Below, in pieces: positions 11,189 through 23,122 of a stretch of 64,000 bases of DNA. The notes under the pieces were generated by a model that searched no databases, was not told where the DNA came from, and saw only the letters and a program-made list of their open reading frames with translations. Source of the DNA: Pholiota molesta (taxonomy: Eukaryota; Basidiomycota; Agaricomycetes; Agaricales; Strophariaceae); the NCBI GenBank assembly GCA_014925825.1, contig JACGCK010000020.1, positions 453,192-517,191 on the forward strand, read 5' to 3'. The translations under genes and the position numbers were made by a program. Numbering within the stretch: the first letter of the stretch is position 1; every line of letters begins with the position of its first letter.

Positions 11189-12921
11189 ATGTCGCTCTTG
11201 AAGATAGCTGGTACGAAAATTGTCGATGAGCAAGGAAACGAAGTCGTTCTTCGCGGCGCCGGGCTTGGTGGCTGGATGAAGTATGTCAACTCTCTTTCCT
11301 CTGACATCTTCTCTGACGTATCAATTCCTTCAGCATGGAGAACTTCATTTCTGGTTAGTTGGCGTCGTCGACATCCATATGCTTAATTTAACCCATTGCG
11401 CAGGCTATCCTGGTTGTGAGCATCAGATCCGTGCCGCCCTCACCGAGACTATTGGCCAGGAAAAGTCGGATTTCTTCTTCGACAAGGTATGTCTTTCTGA
11501 CAGTCAGCCCAACACTGGACCCAATCCATCGTCCTAGTTCCTCGAATATTTCTTCGAAGACGAAGACGCAGCCTTCTTCAAAAGCCTTGGACTAAACTGC
11601 ATCCGACTGCCTTTCAATTATCGTCACTTCGAAGGTACTGATAGCCACATGCCGAGATTCTTTTTCGCATATTCATAATCCATTTTTTTAAAAGATGATA
11701 TGAACCCACGCGTCCTCAAAGAATCCGGCTTCAAGCATCTTGACCGCGTCATTAATATCTGTGCGAAGCACGGAATCTACACCATCCTGGATTTGCACAC
11801 AGCACCTGGCGGACAGAACACCGACTGGCATGCCGACCATGGCAGCCATATTGCCAACTGTGAGTACTTGAACGATAACAAACGCTAAATTAATCGCGTT
11901 ACCAGTCTGGAACCACAAGGATTTCCAGGACCGTGTCCTCTGGCTCTGGGGCGAGCTCGCAAAGCATTACAAGGACAACAAATGGATCGCGGGCTACAAC
12001 CCCCTCAACGAGCCCACCGACTCTAAGCACACCCGCCTCATTACGTTCTACAACAATGTCTACAAAGTCATCCGGGCCGCTGACCCAGATCACGCCCTCT
12101 TCTTTGACGCGAACACCTTCGCGTCTGACTTTTCCCACTTCGGGGACGCGCACAAGAACTGGGACAATACCGGCTATTCCATCCATGATTACACGAGCTT
12201 CGGGTTCCCCGCGTCTACCCAGGAGTACGTGGGGAGCGACGAACAGAAGAGAAGGCTGTACAGGAGTTACGAAAAGAAGAGGGAGTGGATGGACGCGCGC
12301 GGTTTGTGCGTGTGGAATGGGGAGTGGGGCCCTGTTTACGCGCGCAAGCCTTACGATGGTGAGGCCACGGATTCCATCAATAGGAGAAGATACCATGTCC
12401 TCAAGGATCAACTGGACATTTACAACAAGGTAACTTTTCTGTCCGATCTACGAAAGCAGTCGGCTCAAATGAATTCGCAGGATAAACTAAGCTGGTCCAT
12501 CTGGCTGTACAAAGACATTGGCTTCCAAGGCATGGTCTACATCTCGCCTTCCACGGCCTACATGCAGCGCTTCGCGACGTTCCTCGCCAAGAAGCACCGC
12601 CTCGCGGTCGACGCGTGGGGCGCGGACGACGCCGCCGTGCGCGACGTCTACGCGCCGCTGCAGGCGCACGTCGCGGCCGAGATCGACGCGAAGTACCGCG
12701 AGCTGTACCCGGGTCCCGTGTGGAAGGTCAACGAGCGCGTCACGCGCATCGCGCGGAACATCCTGATCAGCGAGTTCCTCGTGCAGGAGTGGGCGGACCA
12801 TTTCGTCGGGCTGGACGAGCAGGCGCTCGATGCGCTCGCGGCGAGCTTCAAGTATGCGAACTGTGTGAAGCGGGAGGAGCTGAATGCGATTCTCACTGAG
12901 AATGCGAAGGCGGTGCAGTGA
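11189..12921 (+). CDS. Glycoside hydrolase family 5 (cellulase-like TIM barrel)
   Basis: Seven exons (11189-11280, 11334-11353, 11404-11486, 11538-11634, 11695-11859, 11906-12429, 12481-12921) join in phase to 473 residues. Family 5 signatures are all present: VVLRGAGLGGWMN near the N-terminus, NCIRLPFNYRHFED, LDLHTAPGGQN, the acid/base Glu in GYNPLNEPTD, the His/Tyr strand in YSIHDY, and the nucleophile Glu in CVWNGEWGP. The terminal part (WSIWLYKDIGF) closes the barrel and is followed by a ~110 residue helical extension. I see no signal peptide, so the enzyme may be intracellular or follow a non-classical route. Substrate cannot be read from sequence; beta-1,3- or beta-1,6-glucans, cellulose or glycosylated lipids are all possible within GH5. 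The last intron is 51 nt and in frame, so retention would not truncate the protein. Confidence 0.93.
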
Positions 12922-13346
12922 TTTCTTCGGACGTGAATCTGCGAAGTGCATTCGCTTCGGAGTTGGGTGGATAGGGCGTTTGACTGCAAGAAGTCGCCGC
13001 TTCGCATACATGGGCGCGCAATATATTTCAAAATGTAAAGACTTGATGTATCAGAACGAAGCATTGGCGTATCAACGTTATTCTATTGCTCTTATCTATG
13101 TAATATAAACACTCCTTCCATGCTCACACACGCTGTAGTATGGTTTACATGGCTATGCACGCGACATTGTTGTCTTTCCGATTTGCTGGAGCGTGTTTGA
13201 ACACCGTGACCTCAGAACGGAAATGATGGCATGCCACAGCGGACCTCAGGCCTCAATTGTTGAATCTTGCTCTTGTGTTCTTCACTCAGTGCCTTATCGT
13301 TTACCGCTACACGCTCCTCTAGTAAGGTCTTGCCAAGGACTTGAAT
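12922..13346. other. Intergenic interval after the GH5 gene
   Basis: This holds the probable GH5 3' untranslated region and the 5' flank of the HET-like gene. No other feature was recognised. Confidence 0.4.
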
Positions 13347-14450
13347 ATGGATCACACTGGCAATGACAACAGCGTCTCATCCTCCGACATTGACACAAGC
13401 ACAAGCGGTACCAATGCAGGTGATTTAACTACCAAATTGCCTCGTCAGTATGAGCGAGACTACCAGGACTGACGGGATACATCTCGCGTTTATATGTACT
13501 AGATCGAGCCAGCGTTCTCATCACGGCCTTGAAAGAGTTCATTCTCCCTCTCATGCATGCCGCTCAAACATCAGAATTAGGTATACGTATGTAAAATTTG
13601 CGCTTTATGTGGATGTAATCTGACGTTCACATGTTGTCGGCCATAGGCAGTGGTCATAACACCAATGGTGATGCCTTCATCTGGTTCATCACCCGATAGC
13701 TCCAGATTTAATAGCTTCGTGCAGACATCAAGTATCGTACAAAGTTGGGGCCTGAAGCTCGACAACTTGTTATTGCACTGGAATTTTCCATCGCCTCGCT
13801 CCTAAACCCCCATCAGACCAACAGACTGAAAAGAAAGCAGGGAAGGTCGGTATATTCCTGCCGCTTATAGAAATAATTTATGAACAAGGCGACCTCAATG
13901 TTCATTTAATTAGGAGACGAGGTGCCTAAAGAAGGAAAATTGGCCAGTATCCAGTCTACAGTCGTGGGGGATACATTCGGGCCTGCTATTTCCGAGGCTC
14001 AAGGTCAGCGGTCATGCATTTCAGTGCCCCAGGACATATATTCAAAGGCCACTTGTTCATGCTACAGCATCTGAAAAGCCCCTAATGCTAAGATTAGCGC
14101 TGGATGAAGCGCGCTCTCGTGTCTTCAATAAGATGCTTCGTTTGTTGGTCTTCGACTCAGATGGCTCCGCAATCCGACTCTTGGATCGGAATGCGATCTG
14201 GGATCGCGTCTCCACGTCGATGGAAGCTGACTTCAATGAGGATCGAAGAAGGCCCGGGAATTTGCGCCGATATGTACACGAAGAAAAGTCAAACTTCATT
14301 GAAAATACGGAACTTGTCGCATTACATGCGAGATACGCCATCCTATCGCATACCTGGCTCCATGATACACCGGACGAAGTCACTTACTCTGACTGGAAAA
14401 GCGGCACATTCAAGGCACATTCGACATGTCCCAAGGACAGCAGCGTAGTA
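13347..14450 (+). pseudogene. Truncated HET-domain (heterokaryon-incompatibility-like) gene
   Basis: An ATG at 13347 opens a Ser/Thr-rich exon with a good donor at its end (GCAG then GTGATT). Further short exons can be proposed near 13495-13580 and 13915-13992. The best-supported exon (about 14068-14450) encodes LRLLVFDSDGSAIRLLDRN and then the HET domain opening, ARYAILSHTWL followed by DEVTYSDW. HET proteins normally continue for 100-150 residues with conserved Cys and His blocks. None of these follow: the frame stops at 14493 and the next 100 bases lead into the oppositely oriented neighbour. The family mediates nonself recognition and cell death in filamentous fungi; this copy lacks most of the domain and is probably inactive. 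A distant continuation exon is possible but was not seen. Confidence 0.5.
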
Positions 14451-14574
14451 TTTGTATCTCAATTTGTTTTGCATTTTTTCATGTTCAAAATATGACAACT
14501 TCTTTCCCCAATAACAGTCTGGCTGTAATAATACACGTATCCTGTTAATACATCCGTATAAAAGTCTATCATGA

Positions 14575-16547
14575 TCAAATATCCGAGGCCACTCCGATCT
14601 CCAGATCCAATTTTTTAGGTGACCTGGCGTCCAGTCCAGTACCACTCCCACCACTAACACTGGCACACTCACCATCACCACCGCCACCGCCGACCGGGTG
14701 CACCATGTACGACACGGACATCATCTCCAGCCCGGGCTCCGCGATCGTCATATGCGTGCTCAGCCGGCTATCGTCGAACGACGCGAACACGCTCCCGTTC
14801 GAGGCGCGGTTCGTCATGTTCGCGGCGGCCTTCTGCTTGAGGATCAGGAGGAGCACGCGGTTGCTCAGGATGGAGTGCAGCACGCGCTGGGGTCTAGGGG
14901 GTGCATGGGCGTCAGATGTCGGTTTCGGGCTTTGCTGATGAAGGGAAGAGAGCGGCGGCTTACGTCGAGAAGAAGTTGGCGTACATTCTCTGCAGGGGGG
15001 TTCAAAACCTTGCTAGTGGAGTGAAGCAAGAGCAGCGGACTTACTGGTGCGAGGATGGGCACGAGGACATTAGCCATCGATACCACTGCGTCAAGCGGTG
15101 AGTACGGGCAGAGGAAGAGAAGCAGCTTATTTGCATAAGTACGCACATAGGAGATAAAGATAGAACATGAGTCCTGCGAGATACAATTTCTCCGCGTGAG
15201 TACATGCAGCAAGGAGCAAGGTTTGGATATAAGCGCACCTTCGCGATACAGCTGGATAACCCAGCGTGATTGGGAGTACCGCACTATACAACACATAAGT
15301 AAGCCCCTCGCATCATGTCTTCGGAACACCACACTTACGATCCCGGTACGCCTTGATTGCGGTCAGAACAGCCATGGCTGCGAAAAAAACCTGGTCAGAC
15401 ACCTTGAATTCGAGACAGAGCAAAAACACCACCCAACTCGTTTCGGATATCGCTAAGGAAATATAAGCAATGATAACAATGCTGCTCGCTGATTTTATAT
15501 GACATCCAGGAGCAGTTGACATCATATCTTGTGGGTTTGAGTAGTCAGCAAGCGCTGGAAGATAAAAAAAAAGACGCCCATCACCCACATACTATAGATT
15601 TAAACTCGAGATGAGTGGCGATAATCGCAGAAGTGAAGGTAAGCTAAGGAGTAAATTCCAGACGGTGCAGTCAGATGATACTGATACTACTCACCATACC
15701 CGTAGGGCTAAGAGAAACGGAGCTCTCACCACAGATGATATGCAGAGGATGACCAGAACAGCACGTTTGCCCTCCCAAATCGCATACGTCCGCAGAAGGA
15801 GAATCACTATAACGACAGCATCAGGCCGTGAGGAATGGCCATGCACTCGCTCAAGTTAGGCGTACCTTCAGAGATGATGATTCCACACACGATGAACCCT
15901 GCAAGAACGCGGTTGGTAAGCATACCACGAAGACACAGTTGATAGAGCGAATGTGTGGCGCACAAGTAACGACTCTGTATTGCTTCATGCATGTCTAAAG
16001 GGAGCCTCACAGTGAGAACGCGCATCCTGGGTTGGTAGGGCAACGACAGCGCACCTCGAGGGAATTGACTGCCAGCTTCACTGGAGGGAACGCACGCATC
16101 GTACGCGTAAGTTCAGGTGGTGGCTCGGCGAATAGGGATGAGGAGGGAAACGTACGTCTGAGCGCCATGAAGGTGTCGATGAAAGGAAGGTAGCGGTTGA
16201 GGATGAAGAGAACGGTGCCAGCGGACCATTGGGAGGGGGATGTCCAGACATATGCCAGCTACGTATCGCGACGCGTTCGTGCGGGATTGACGCGGAGCAG
16301 ATTAGCAAGACGATCCCGGAAGCGAGAAAGGAGGAGAAGGTGCGTTTGAATTAGATGGTGTTAGGATGCAGACAGCAAGCAGTGGGATATCCGCACCTCT
16401 TGGTCGAATGTGCAAAGAAAGTCATATACCTGAACCGCACACACTATCAGCAAACCACACAAATAGAAGTGAAACTGCACGCACTAAAAGAGTGGAAAAC
16501 GCGACGAGCGTGCTCTGTACAAGCTGGGTCTCCGTATTGACAATAAT
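14575..16547 (-). CDS. DUF6533-domain integral membrane protein (mushroom family)
   Basis: The N-terminal block is assembled from small exons: LVQSTLVAFSTLLVRAVSLL, then VYDFLCTFDQE, then LAYVWTSPSQWSAGTVLFIL followed by NRYLPFIDTFMAL (16265-16155). This is the diagnostic DUF6533 pattern: a helix, a YD..LTFD.E-type motif, then a W..GT.LF.LNRYLPF helix. Members have about seven transmembrane helices; their function is unknown. The last exon (about 14894-14575) encodes ILSNRVLLLILKQKAAAN and a Gly/Ser-rich cytoplasmic tail, ending at a stop at 14575. The exons between 14900 and 16150 are hydrophobic but I could not fix each boundary. The first coding exon lies upstream of 16547 and was not identified, so the start given is the earliest supported exon. 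Confidence 0.65.
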
Positions 16548-17114
16548 CTACACCATTGTCAATACCCCGCATCTGCGTCAATTCTGGGGCTACGAAACGC
16601 ACCGTAGACATCACCGCCGGGTAGTACACTTCGCAGACAGAACCATTGACCACTGGCGGGGTGTCGACTCGAAAACAAGGCGGGCAGAGTGCGGTGCGTG
16701 GGGGCAGGAAGCAAGCGAGATTTGCGGCTTACCGACGGGTAGTTTTTCCCAGCCGCTGTGAGCTTCGATTCGGCCTCATAGGGGCTACAAGAAGGTTAGC
16801 TCGTCGTGGTTTATAATTAGCACGGCCAAAGGCATTAACCATTATTAGCTCAACGTGGCGTCCGGGCGAGCTTGAATCCGATTCGGCCATTCGCGTCCAT
16901 CCACGACCACAACCACGCGAGGCGCGCACCCGTGTTGGCCTTCTCGTTGGGCCCCGGGCTTTCCTCAATCGCTCATTATTCACGGCTCTCAAGAAATGAA
17001 TACTTGTTTTATTCCCAACTGCCTGGCGTGCTGCTGATAATACCTTCTACTTACTTGATGGGCCGGCATGATCGCCTCCACATGGGTTTCTAAAGCCTTG
17101 AGGCTTGAGGTAAA

Positions 17115-17290
17115 AAGGCCGGGGCTATATGTTGAAGCAAAGTTTGTGTTCATAGAAGCCCAAGTTCTCCACGCATCGACGCCACGCATTCATGTTTTTC
17201 GGAGATGAGGCTGGCATCGAATCTAAATTTTGTGATGGGGTTCAGTTGCGGCTTGGTGGCAGAATATTATAGGAGATAAACCATGAGTTA
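17115..17290. repeat. Diverged direct repeat, copy 1
   Basis: Matches 19240-19420 in the same orientation. The best part is 17181-17239 against 19311-19369, which share GCATTC, TTCGGAGATGAGG and GCATC with roughly one difference in five. It lies upstream of the minus-strand DUF6533 gene, so the duplicated block may have included that gene. Confidence 0.6.
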
Positions 17291-19239
17291 TGGAGAGACC
17301 GGGGCAGGTATCTGCGTGTGTAGTATCTAACGGAATGGTCGGAGAGTGGCTTGAATAATGACTTCTTGGTTTTTATATGTACATTAGATGTTTGACCAAA
17401 TTTGAAAGATAACAATCGAAGAGTTTGAATCTGTGCAAGATGACCCGTAAAGATTCAGGAAATAGCAATGGCTCAAGAGTACAGATCATCGACTACACAA
17501 AGTAATCGGCCAAAAATGCTCCAGCATCGCCATATCATGCTTAGGTAGTCGATAACGCGCCGCATCAGCTCACATTCACAGACAGACACACACAGACGGA
17601 ACAGCGGACGGGCGGATACCGGATAGAGTGGATATGTATCAAGCACGGGAAAGTGAACATCGGGACGGCGCTTCGCGGCGCGCATGTACGAGTATACGAC
17701 ATGCGCCTGCGCGTACGCCGGCGTCGCGCGCGCGCCTCGGAACTCGGTCTGCAGCACCAACCAGGATGGAGGAGGGTGCGGTGCGGTGCCCGTCCGTCCG
17801 CCCACCCTGGCCAGACATTACCCTTCTCGCTCCGCGCGAGCGATCCACAATGTGCGCCCGCACTAAGGACGTCCAGGCAGGCCGCCGCCGCCGCCGCCGC
17901 CCGCGTCCGGGAAGAAGCTAGGGTCTCAAGAAAGAGCGCGGTGTCCGCTGCGCGCATGGCGCGTGGGTCCGGCTGCGTTCTTGCGGTCGTCCATGAAGTG
18001 CGGAAGGACGGGGACGGGGATGGTTCGGCCGTCGAGAGCTAGACACCGCCGGCTCCGCCCGATTGCCTGGTCCGCGTTGGCCTGCATGCATCGCGGAGTG
18101 GGAGGATGCGGACGGGGCTGGGTGGTGGATGGTGGGCAGCGGTGACAGCATTCTGGTGTTGTTGAACTGCATGCGGCGTAAGTTCACTGAGGAGCTCGAA
18201 GTTGGGGTGGGGTTTGGGGGCCGCCGCTGAGGCGGACTCGGAGGCGGGTGGGGTGGCTGCGAGGCGGCAATGCAGCGTTCACGTCCCGTCATCAGACAAG
18301 TAAGATGGTGCGGTGCGGATGCTGAGCGGGATTTGGTATTTGGGAGACGACGGGGATACACCCTGTCCGCACGTCCTTCCTTCCTCCTCCCACGGGAGAT
18401 AGGCCTGCCACCCACCACACCATACGTGGAAAGGCTGTGCTCGTTGCAGGCCTCTCGTCCTCCGCGCCATCGAGGTCTAGGCGGGGTGTGTCCCCGGAGT
18501 GGATAGGCGGGAAGCGTCGGGGTGGGGATGGCGCATCCCTGAAGATGGACTCGGAGGAGTGTTTGGCTTTGGTGTGCGGACTGTGAAGCGCCAGCGAGCG
18601 GGGCGTTGGGATTGGGGGCCGCCTTGGTGTGGGACGTGCGAGACGCGATGGGGATGGGATGGCGGCGGAGGCGATGGCGGCTATGGCGCCTGGCTAGAGG
18701 AGGCGGGCTGGCGGCACGTCTTCCGACGTGGGGAGGGTGGGGGCACGGCTTCGACGGCGTTGTTTGAGTTGGCGCGGAGTTATGGTAGGGCGCAATTCTA
18801 CAGGATAAGGTAGGGATTGAATCAGGCGGTGATCAGTGTGCGTTTCTGCGAGCGCGTCCGGGAACGGATTTGAGGTCTGAGCGGTAAGCGACCTTTTGTA
18901 TGAGTAGAGACAGATGCTCTGCCACGCTTGCCTCCGCCCCGCGCGCGCCCTGCAGCACGCTATCGTATGTAGGGGTACATACGGACCTGATGATGAATCG
19001 ACATGGTGCGCGTTGAGTGCGTACTGGTGTTCTTGAAGGAGGTGCGCGCCGTTTTGGAGGGAGGATATGGGCTGCTCGACGATTGCGGCGGTGTCTGCAC
19101 ACGCGTATGTAGAATGTAGAAGGGAACGCGGCCGCCATGGATATCGTCATGCGTCAGTACTGAGTATTGCGCTCGTACTCCTTGGTTCCTTCACCAGAAT
19201 CGTTTTTGCTGGCTGCGCTAATGTCTGCCGGCCCTGGCC

Positions 19240-19420
19240 TGGAGGCCGGGGCTGGCTGCGTGTTGACGTTAAGTTCGTAGAAATGAAGGCAAGGGCAGCC
19301 CCGCATGGAGGCCATGCATTCGTGCTGTTCGGAGATGAGGCGAGCATCAAATTCGAAATTTGAAATGGGATGACATTTCGTACATGGTGGCATTATTATG
19401 GCAAGGGATAAGCCCTTCGT
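19240..19420. repeat. Diverged direct repeat, copy 2
   Basis: Partner of 17115-17290, about 2.1 kb away. The DNA to its left (17300-19240), where a second DUF6533-type gene would be expected, shows no intact copy, so any paralog has decayed. Confidence 0.6.
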
Positions 19421-20266
19421 CGTGAGAGTGGGTCGTATCCAACAGTGGCCACACAGACCCGGGGGCACCGGGCTACGAGATGGCTGTTGGTATTGGAGTG
19501 TAGCACACCTCAGTCATGAAAGCTCCATGCGCATGTGCGTGTAGACTTGGAGCGAGAAATGCAAGTGTGAACGGACGGCACGGCGAGGCTGCGCGTGCAT
19601 CGATAGCAGCGAGTATGCAGGTGACAGGGACATTCTTTGATCATCGATAATCGGTCTATGATCAGGGAGGCTATGGATAGACCTGGGAAGCCAGGCCGAG
19701 GGGTGGCATCAAGAAGCGCGGAAGGAGGATCGGCGAATTCATCGGACACACGAATTCCTCGAAGGGAATGGAAGTGTAGTGGCACTTGAATCCAGGCGCC
19801 GTCAGAGTAAGGGAAGACAGAAAAAAAAACGAAGGAAAGAACTCATGATCACGGACGCTGAGTATGAACACACATACGCGTCACTTCTGCCACTGGAGAC
19901 GAGCACCACCAATTTGAAAGTGGTGGGTCACCGGTCATTAATAGCAGGCTACGCGATTCGCGGTCCCAAGCGGGGCTTCGATTGGTTCATTGTGCGGCCG
20001 GGGCGATAACGCGGGGAAGGGAATACGGGGTGTCGAAAGCATTACCACATGGTGTGCAGCTATGCAGTTCGTCTGGGCACAGAGCCCTACAGAGTCTCAC
20101 AGAGCCCAGATGCAAGCAGAGGGAGCTGGGTGGAGGCGTGTGAAGGATGCGGAGACGGGATGTGGGGAAACCCCGGATGGCACGCGGGCACTTTCGGGAT
20201 ATGAGTTAGTGGCACGGTTGGCCGGGGAACGCCGAAGTCTTTTGGTCCTGACCACCACCGACGACG

Positions 20267-22691
20267 ATGAGCCGCTCCATGCGCCAGCGTCTGCCCCTCT
20301 ACCACTCGCTGCACCGGCCCTCGTCGCACCCGCTCTCCACCCTCGCCGCCTCGCCCCCGTCCACCTCCCGCCCCGTCCTCTCCTCGCCCCCGCGCCTGCC
20401 CAGCGAGGCCCCGAAGCAGAGCCCCCACTCCCAGCTCGCCCTCACCCAGCCCGCCCCGGGGCTCCAGCAGGCGCCCCTCTTCCCGTACACCCCGCCCATC
20501 CTCGCCCCCGCCCGCGCCCCCGCCGAGGCGCCCCCGTCCGCCGCCGTCCCGCACCCCGCCCCGGACACCCCCCGCGCGCACAAGCGCGCGCGCCTGGCGT
20601 ACCAGCTCGACGTCGGCGCCTACGGCATCCCCAAGAGCCGCCCCGCACCCGCCGCCCCGCACCACCACCCGCACCGCGGCTTCCACTCCCGCGCGGCGCC
20701 GCCGGTGCCGCACACGCACCGCTCGGTGCAGGTCGGCGAGGATGCGTATTTCGTGATGCAGAATGCGATGGGCATCGCGGACGGCGTGGGCGGGTGGGCA
20801 AGGGTCGCGCCGCAGGCTGCGCCGCAGCACCCGACGCCGAGCGCGCTCTTTTCGAGGCGGCTGATGCACTTCTGCGCCGCGGAGCTGGAGGCGCTGGACG
20901 CTGCCCTCGAGGAGGCGGAGGACGCTGCGTTGTCTGCGGCGGGCCCAGCCGGCGGTGCGGGTGTGCGTCCGCCGACGACGACCCGCTTTTCGTTCGAGCA
21001 CCATCTCAAGCCGCGGCCGGCGCCGCCGCCCCAGCCCATCCGCGCTGACCCGTACGCGTATGCGTTTGCGGAGCTGGAGGACTCGTTAGATGAGCTCGCG
21101 GACGGAATAGATGTGCTGCAGATCCTGGAGCGCGCGTACGATAGCACCGTCCGCGCGCACGTCGCGCCGCCGTCGACGTCGGCGGCTTCCCCCACGCCCC
21201 TGACGACCGGGTCGTCGACCGCGCTGCTTGCGGTGCTCGACCATCCGCCGGCGGGCCCGTTGAAGCAGTCCCCGGAGGCGCCGCACCGGAATTATGCGGC
21301 TGGTTCGTTGCCGTTGCCCGTTGCGCCTAGCGTGGCCGATCCTGCAGAGCCGGACCAAGCGCATGCGGAGGCGCACACGATAGAGCCGATGGGATCTGGT
21401 TGCGACGCGGTGGTACATATAGCGCATCTGGGCGACTGTATGGGCATGCTGGTGCGCGGGGACAAGATCGTGTGGCGGAGCGATGAGATGTGGTGGGGGG
21501 TGAGTTGTCTTTGTCTTTTTTTATAATCGTCTCGCTAACATAATTTTTATCCTATAGTACAACCACCCCCTGCAGCTGGGCCCTCCGCCAGCCGTACACC
21601 TCACCCCGCCCCCTCCTACACCTACACACCCCGCGCCACCCACACCCACACCCCCGCGCCATGCACCACGCAACTGCACCCGCCCCACGCAGCAGCTGCG
21701 GCGCCGCAGTCCGCGTCCGCGCGCCCGGCCGCGCCGCATGGAGTGGAGACAGGGGATGCAAAGCCAAAGCTGATCCCGCTCCCGGTGCGCCCGCACACCG
21801 TGACGCTCCCCGTGCGCGCGGGGGACGTGCTGATCCTCGCGAGCGACGGGCTGGGGATAACCTGTGGGACGAGGATGTGCTGGATGAGGTGGTTAGGGTG
21901 CGTAAGGCGGGGGGTGGTGGTCGGGGTGGGTTTTCGGTGATGGCGGCGGTGGGTGTGGAGGGTGGTGTGGAGGGTGAGGGGGAGGGGCAAGAGGGAAGGG
22001 AGGGGGAGGGCACGATGGAGGGCCTGAGAAGGGCGTTTGCGGGGCTCCACGCGGGGGATGGGGTCAGCACCGCTGCTGCTGCGGCTTCTGCGCCTGGCGC
22101 CACCGCGGCGTACCCCTCGCCCCCCGCGTCCCCGCCGCCTCTGCGCTCCGCGTCGTTGGCGGAGGCGGAGGGGTCGACGTCGGCGGCGTTCAAGAGCAAG
22201 GCGTTCGCGAGCACGCTCGCGGAGGCGCTGTGTTCCCGTGCGAAGCGTGTGTCGGAGCGGAGGCCGGGGGCGCCTGGGAGGAGGGGTGCGCGGGAGGGGG
22301 TGGGGTGGGTGTGGATCCTGAGAGGGGTGTGAAGGCGGAGGCGGATGCGCAGCCAGAGAGGAAAGTGGGGACGGCGGAGGGGCCTGTCGCGGAGGGGGAG
22401 GTGCCGTTCGGGCGGCGGGCGGCGCTGGCGGGGCGGGTGTTTCGCGGGGGGAAGTCGGATGGTGAGTTCCGCGTTCCTGTTTTTTGGGGGGGTGTTTTTT
22501 GGGATGTGGATGGATGGCTGATTGTGTGGGGTTTTTTTTTGGTAGATATATCGGTGATCGTGGCGGTTATCTCGCCGGCGGCGGTGTGTGGGGCGGTGGA
22601 GGCGGAGGGTGGTGGTGTTGGGACTACCGCGGCTGAGGCCAAGCCGGCCGCTGCTGCTGCTGTGGCTCCGCGCGCTGAGGGAGGTGCGTAA
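20267..22691 (+). CDS. PP2C-family protein phosphatase, PTC7/PPTC7 type
   Basis: Exon 1 (20267-21499) starts MSRSMRQRLPLYHSL, an Arg/Ser-rich N-terminus like a mitochondrial presequence. A long Pro/Ala stretch follows, then the PTC7 core: VGEDAYF, MGIADGVGGWARV, GSSTALLAVL, AHLGDCMGMLVRG and EMWWGYNHPLQLGP across intron 21500-21557. Later blocks are VLILASDGLG, NLWDEDVLDEV, EVPFGRRA and GGKSD-DISVIVAVI across intron 22462-22545. The Asp of ADG, GD and SDG are the expected metal ligands. Family members dephosphorylate mitochondrial proteins, including coenzyme Q biosynthesis factors in yeast. At roughly 770 residues it is about twice the usual size because of low-complexity insertions. Three -1 frame breaks are needed: between 21600 and 21740, in the G-run at 21850-21855 and between 22260 and 22320. 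One missing base in each would restore the conserved motifs. Confidence 0.8.
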
Positions 22692-22998
22692 GCGCGCGAC
22701 CCATAGTGGGGTGGCGGTGTGTGCTCGTGCGTCTAGCGTCCCGCCGCCCTAGCCGTTTTCTGCGTGCAGCAGTATTGATGGAGGGCGCACAATGTGTATG
22801 GGGGGCACTGTGCCCTGCCTGGACTGGGTTAGATGGGAAGGTGGGGGATGGAAGGCGATGGATGAAGAAAAAATGTACTACTATCTGTTGGAGGTGTGCT
22901 TTGATTTATTCGGACGGATTGCGCCGTGGGTTGTGCTTGTGCGGTGTTTCTTGTGTATATGTGTATGTGTAGTGTAATATAGATTCTTGGTTTTGGGT

Positions 22999-23031
22999 TT
23001 GTTACAATTGTTACAAAGTGACATCTATCTA
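22999..23031. repeat. 33-nt dispersed motif, copy 2
   Basis: Same orientation as 10485-10517, with three mismatches in 33. A looser third relative, sharing ACATCTATCTAC and AGAGACTAA, lies at 23963-23995. The two copies here therefore roughly bracket 22999-23995. Confidence 0.6.
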
Positions 23032-23042
23032 GTCTCCCGTAG

Positions 23043-23122
23043 GCAGACTCCAGTGGAAAGCGATTGATGATATTCGATCAATCAGTTGATGATAGTCGAT
23101 CAACTTTCCATCTGGAGTCTGC
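23043..23122. repeat. Inverted repeat able to form a hairpin
   Basis: GCAGACTCCAGTGGAAAG at 23043-23060 is complementary to 23104-23122 with a single bulged base. The 43-base loop holds two similar TTGATGATA-TCGATCAA words that are themselves nearly self-complementary. It could be a tiny inverted-repeat element or a structured RNA; nothing in the sequence decides. Confidence 0.65.

Larger units (their letters stand above)
16548..20266. other. Gene-poor, partly GC-rich interval with a diverged duplication
   Basis: The first ~250 bases probably hold the missing first exon and promoter of the DUF6533 gene. From 17,550 to 19,000 the DNA is strongly GC-rich and low in complexity, with (GCC)n near 17880-17902. 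It gives long frames on every strand without domains. The segment 17115-17290 reappears diverged at 19240-19420. The last ~800 bases precede the phosphatase gene. Confidence 0.45.

Noticed and set aside
17565..18418. Pro/Arg-rich open frames in the GC-rich interval
   Set aside because: Low complexity, present on both strands, no motif and no coherent splice structure.
20299..21195. Antisense and alternative-frame open frames over the phosphatase
   Set aside because: High GC removes stops in all frames; only the plus-strand frame carries PP2C motifs.
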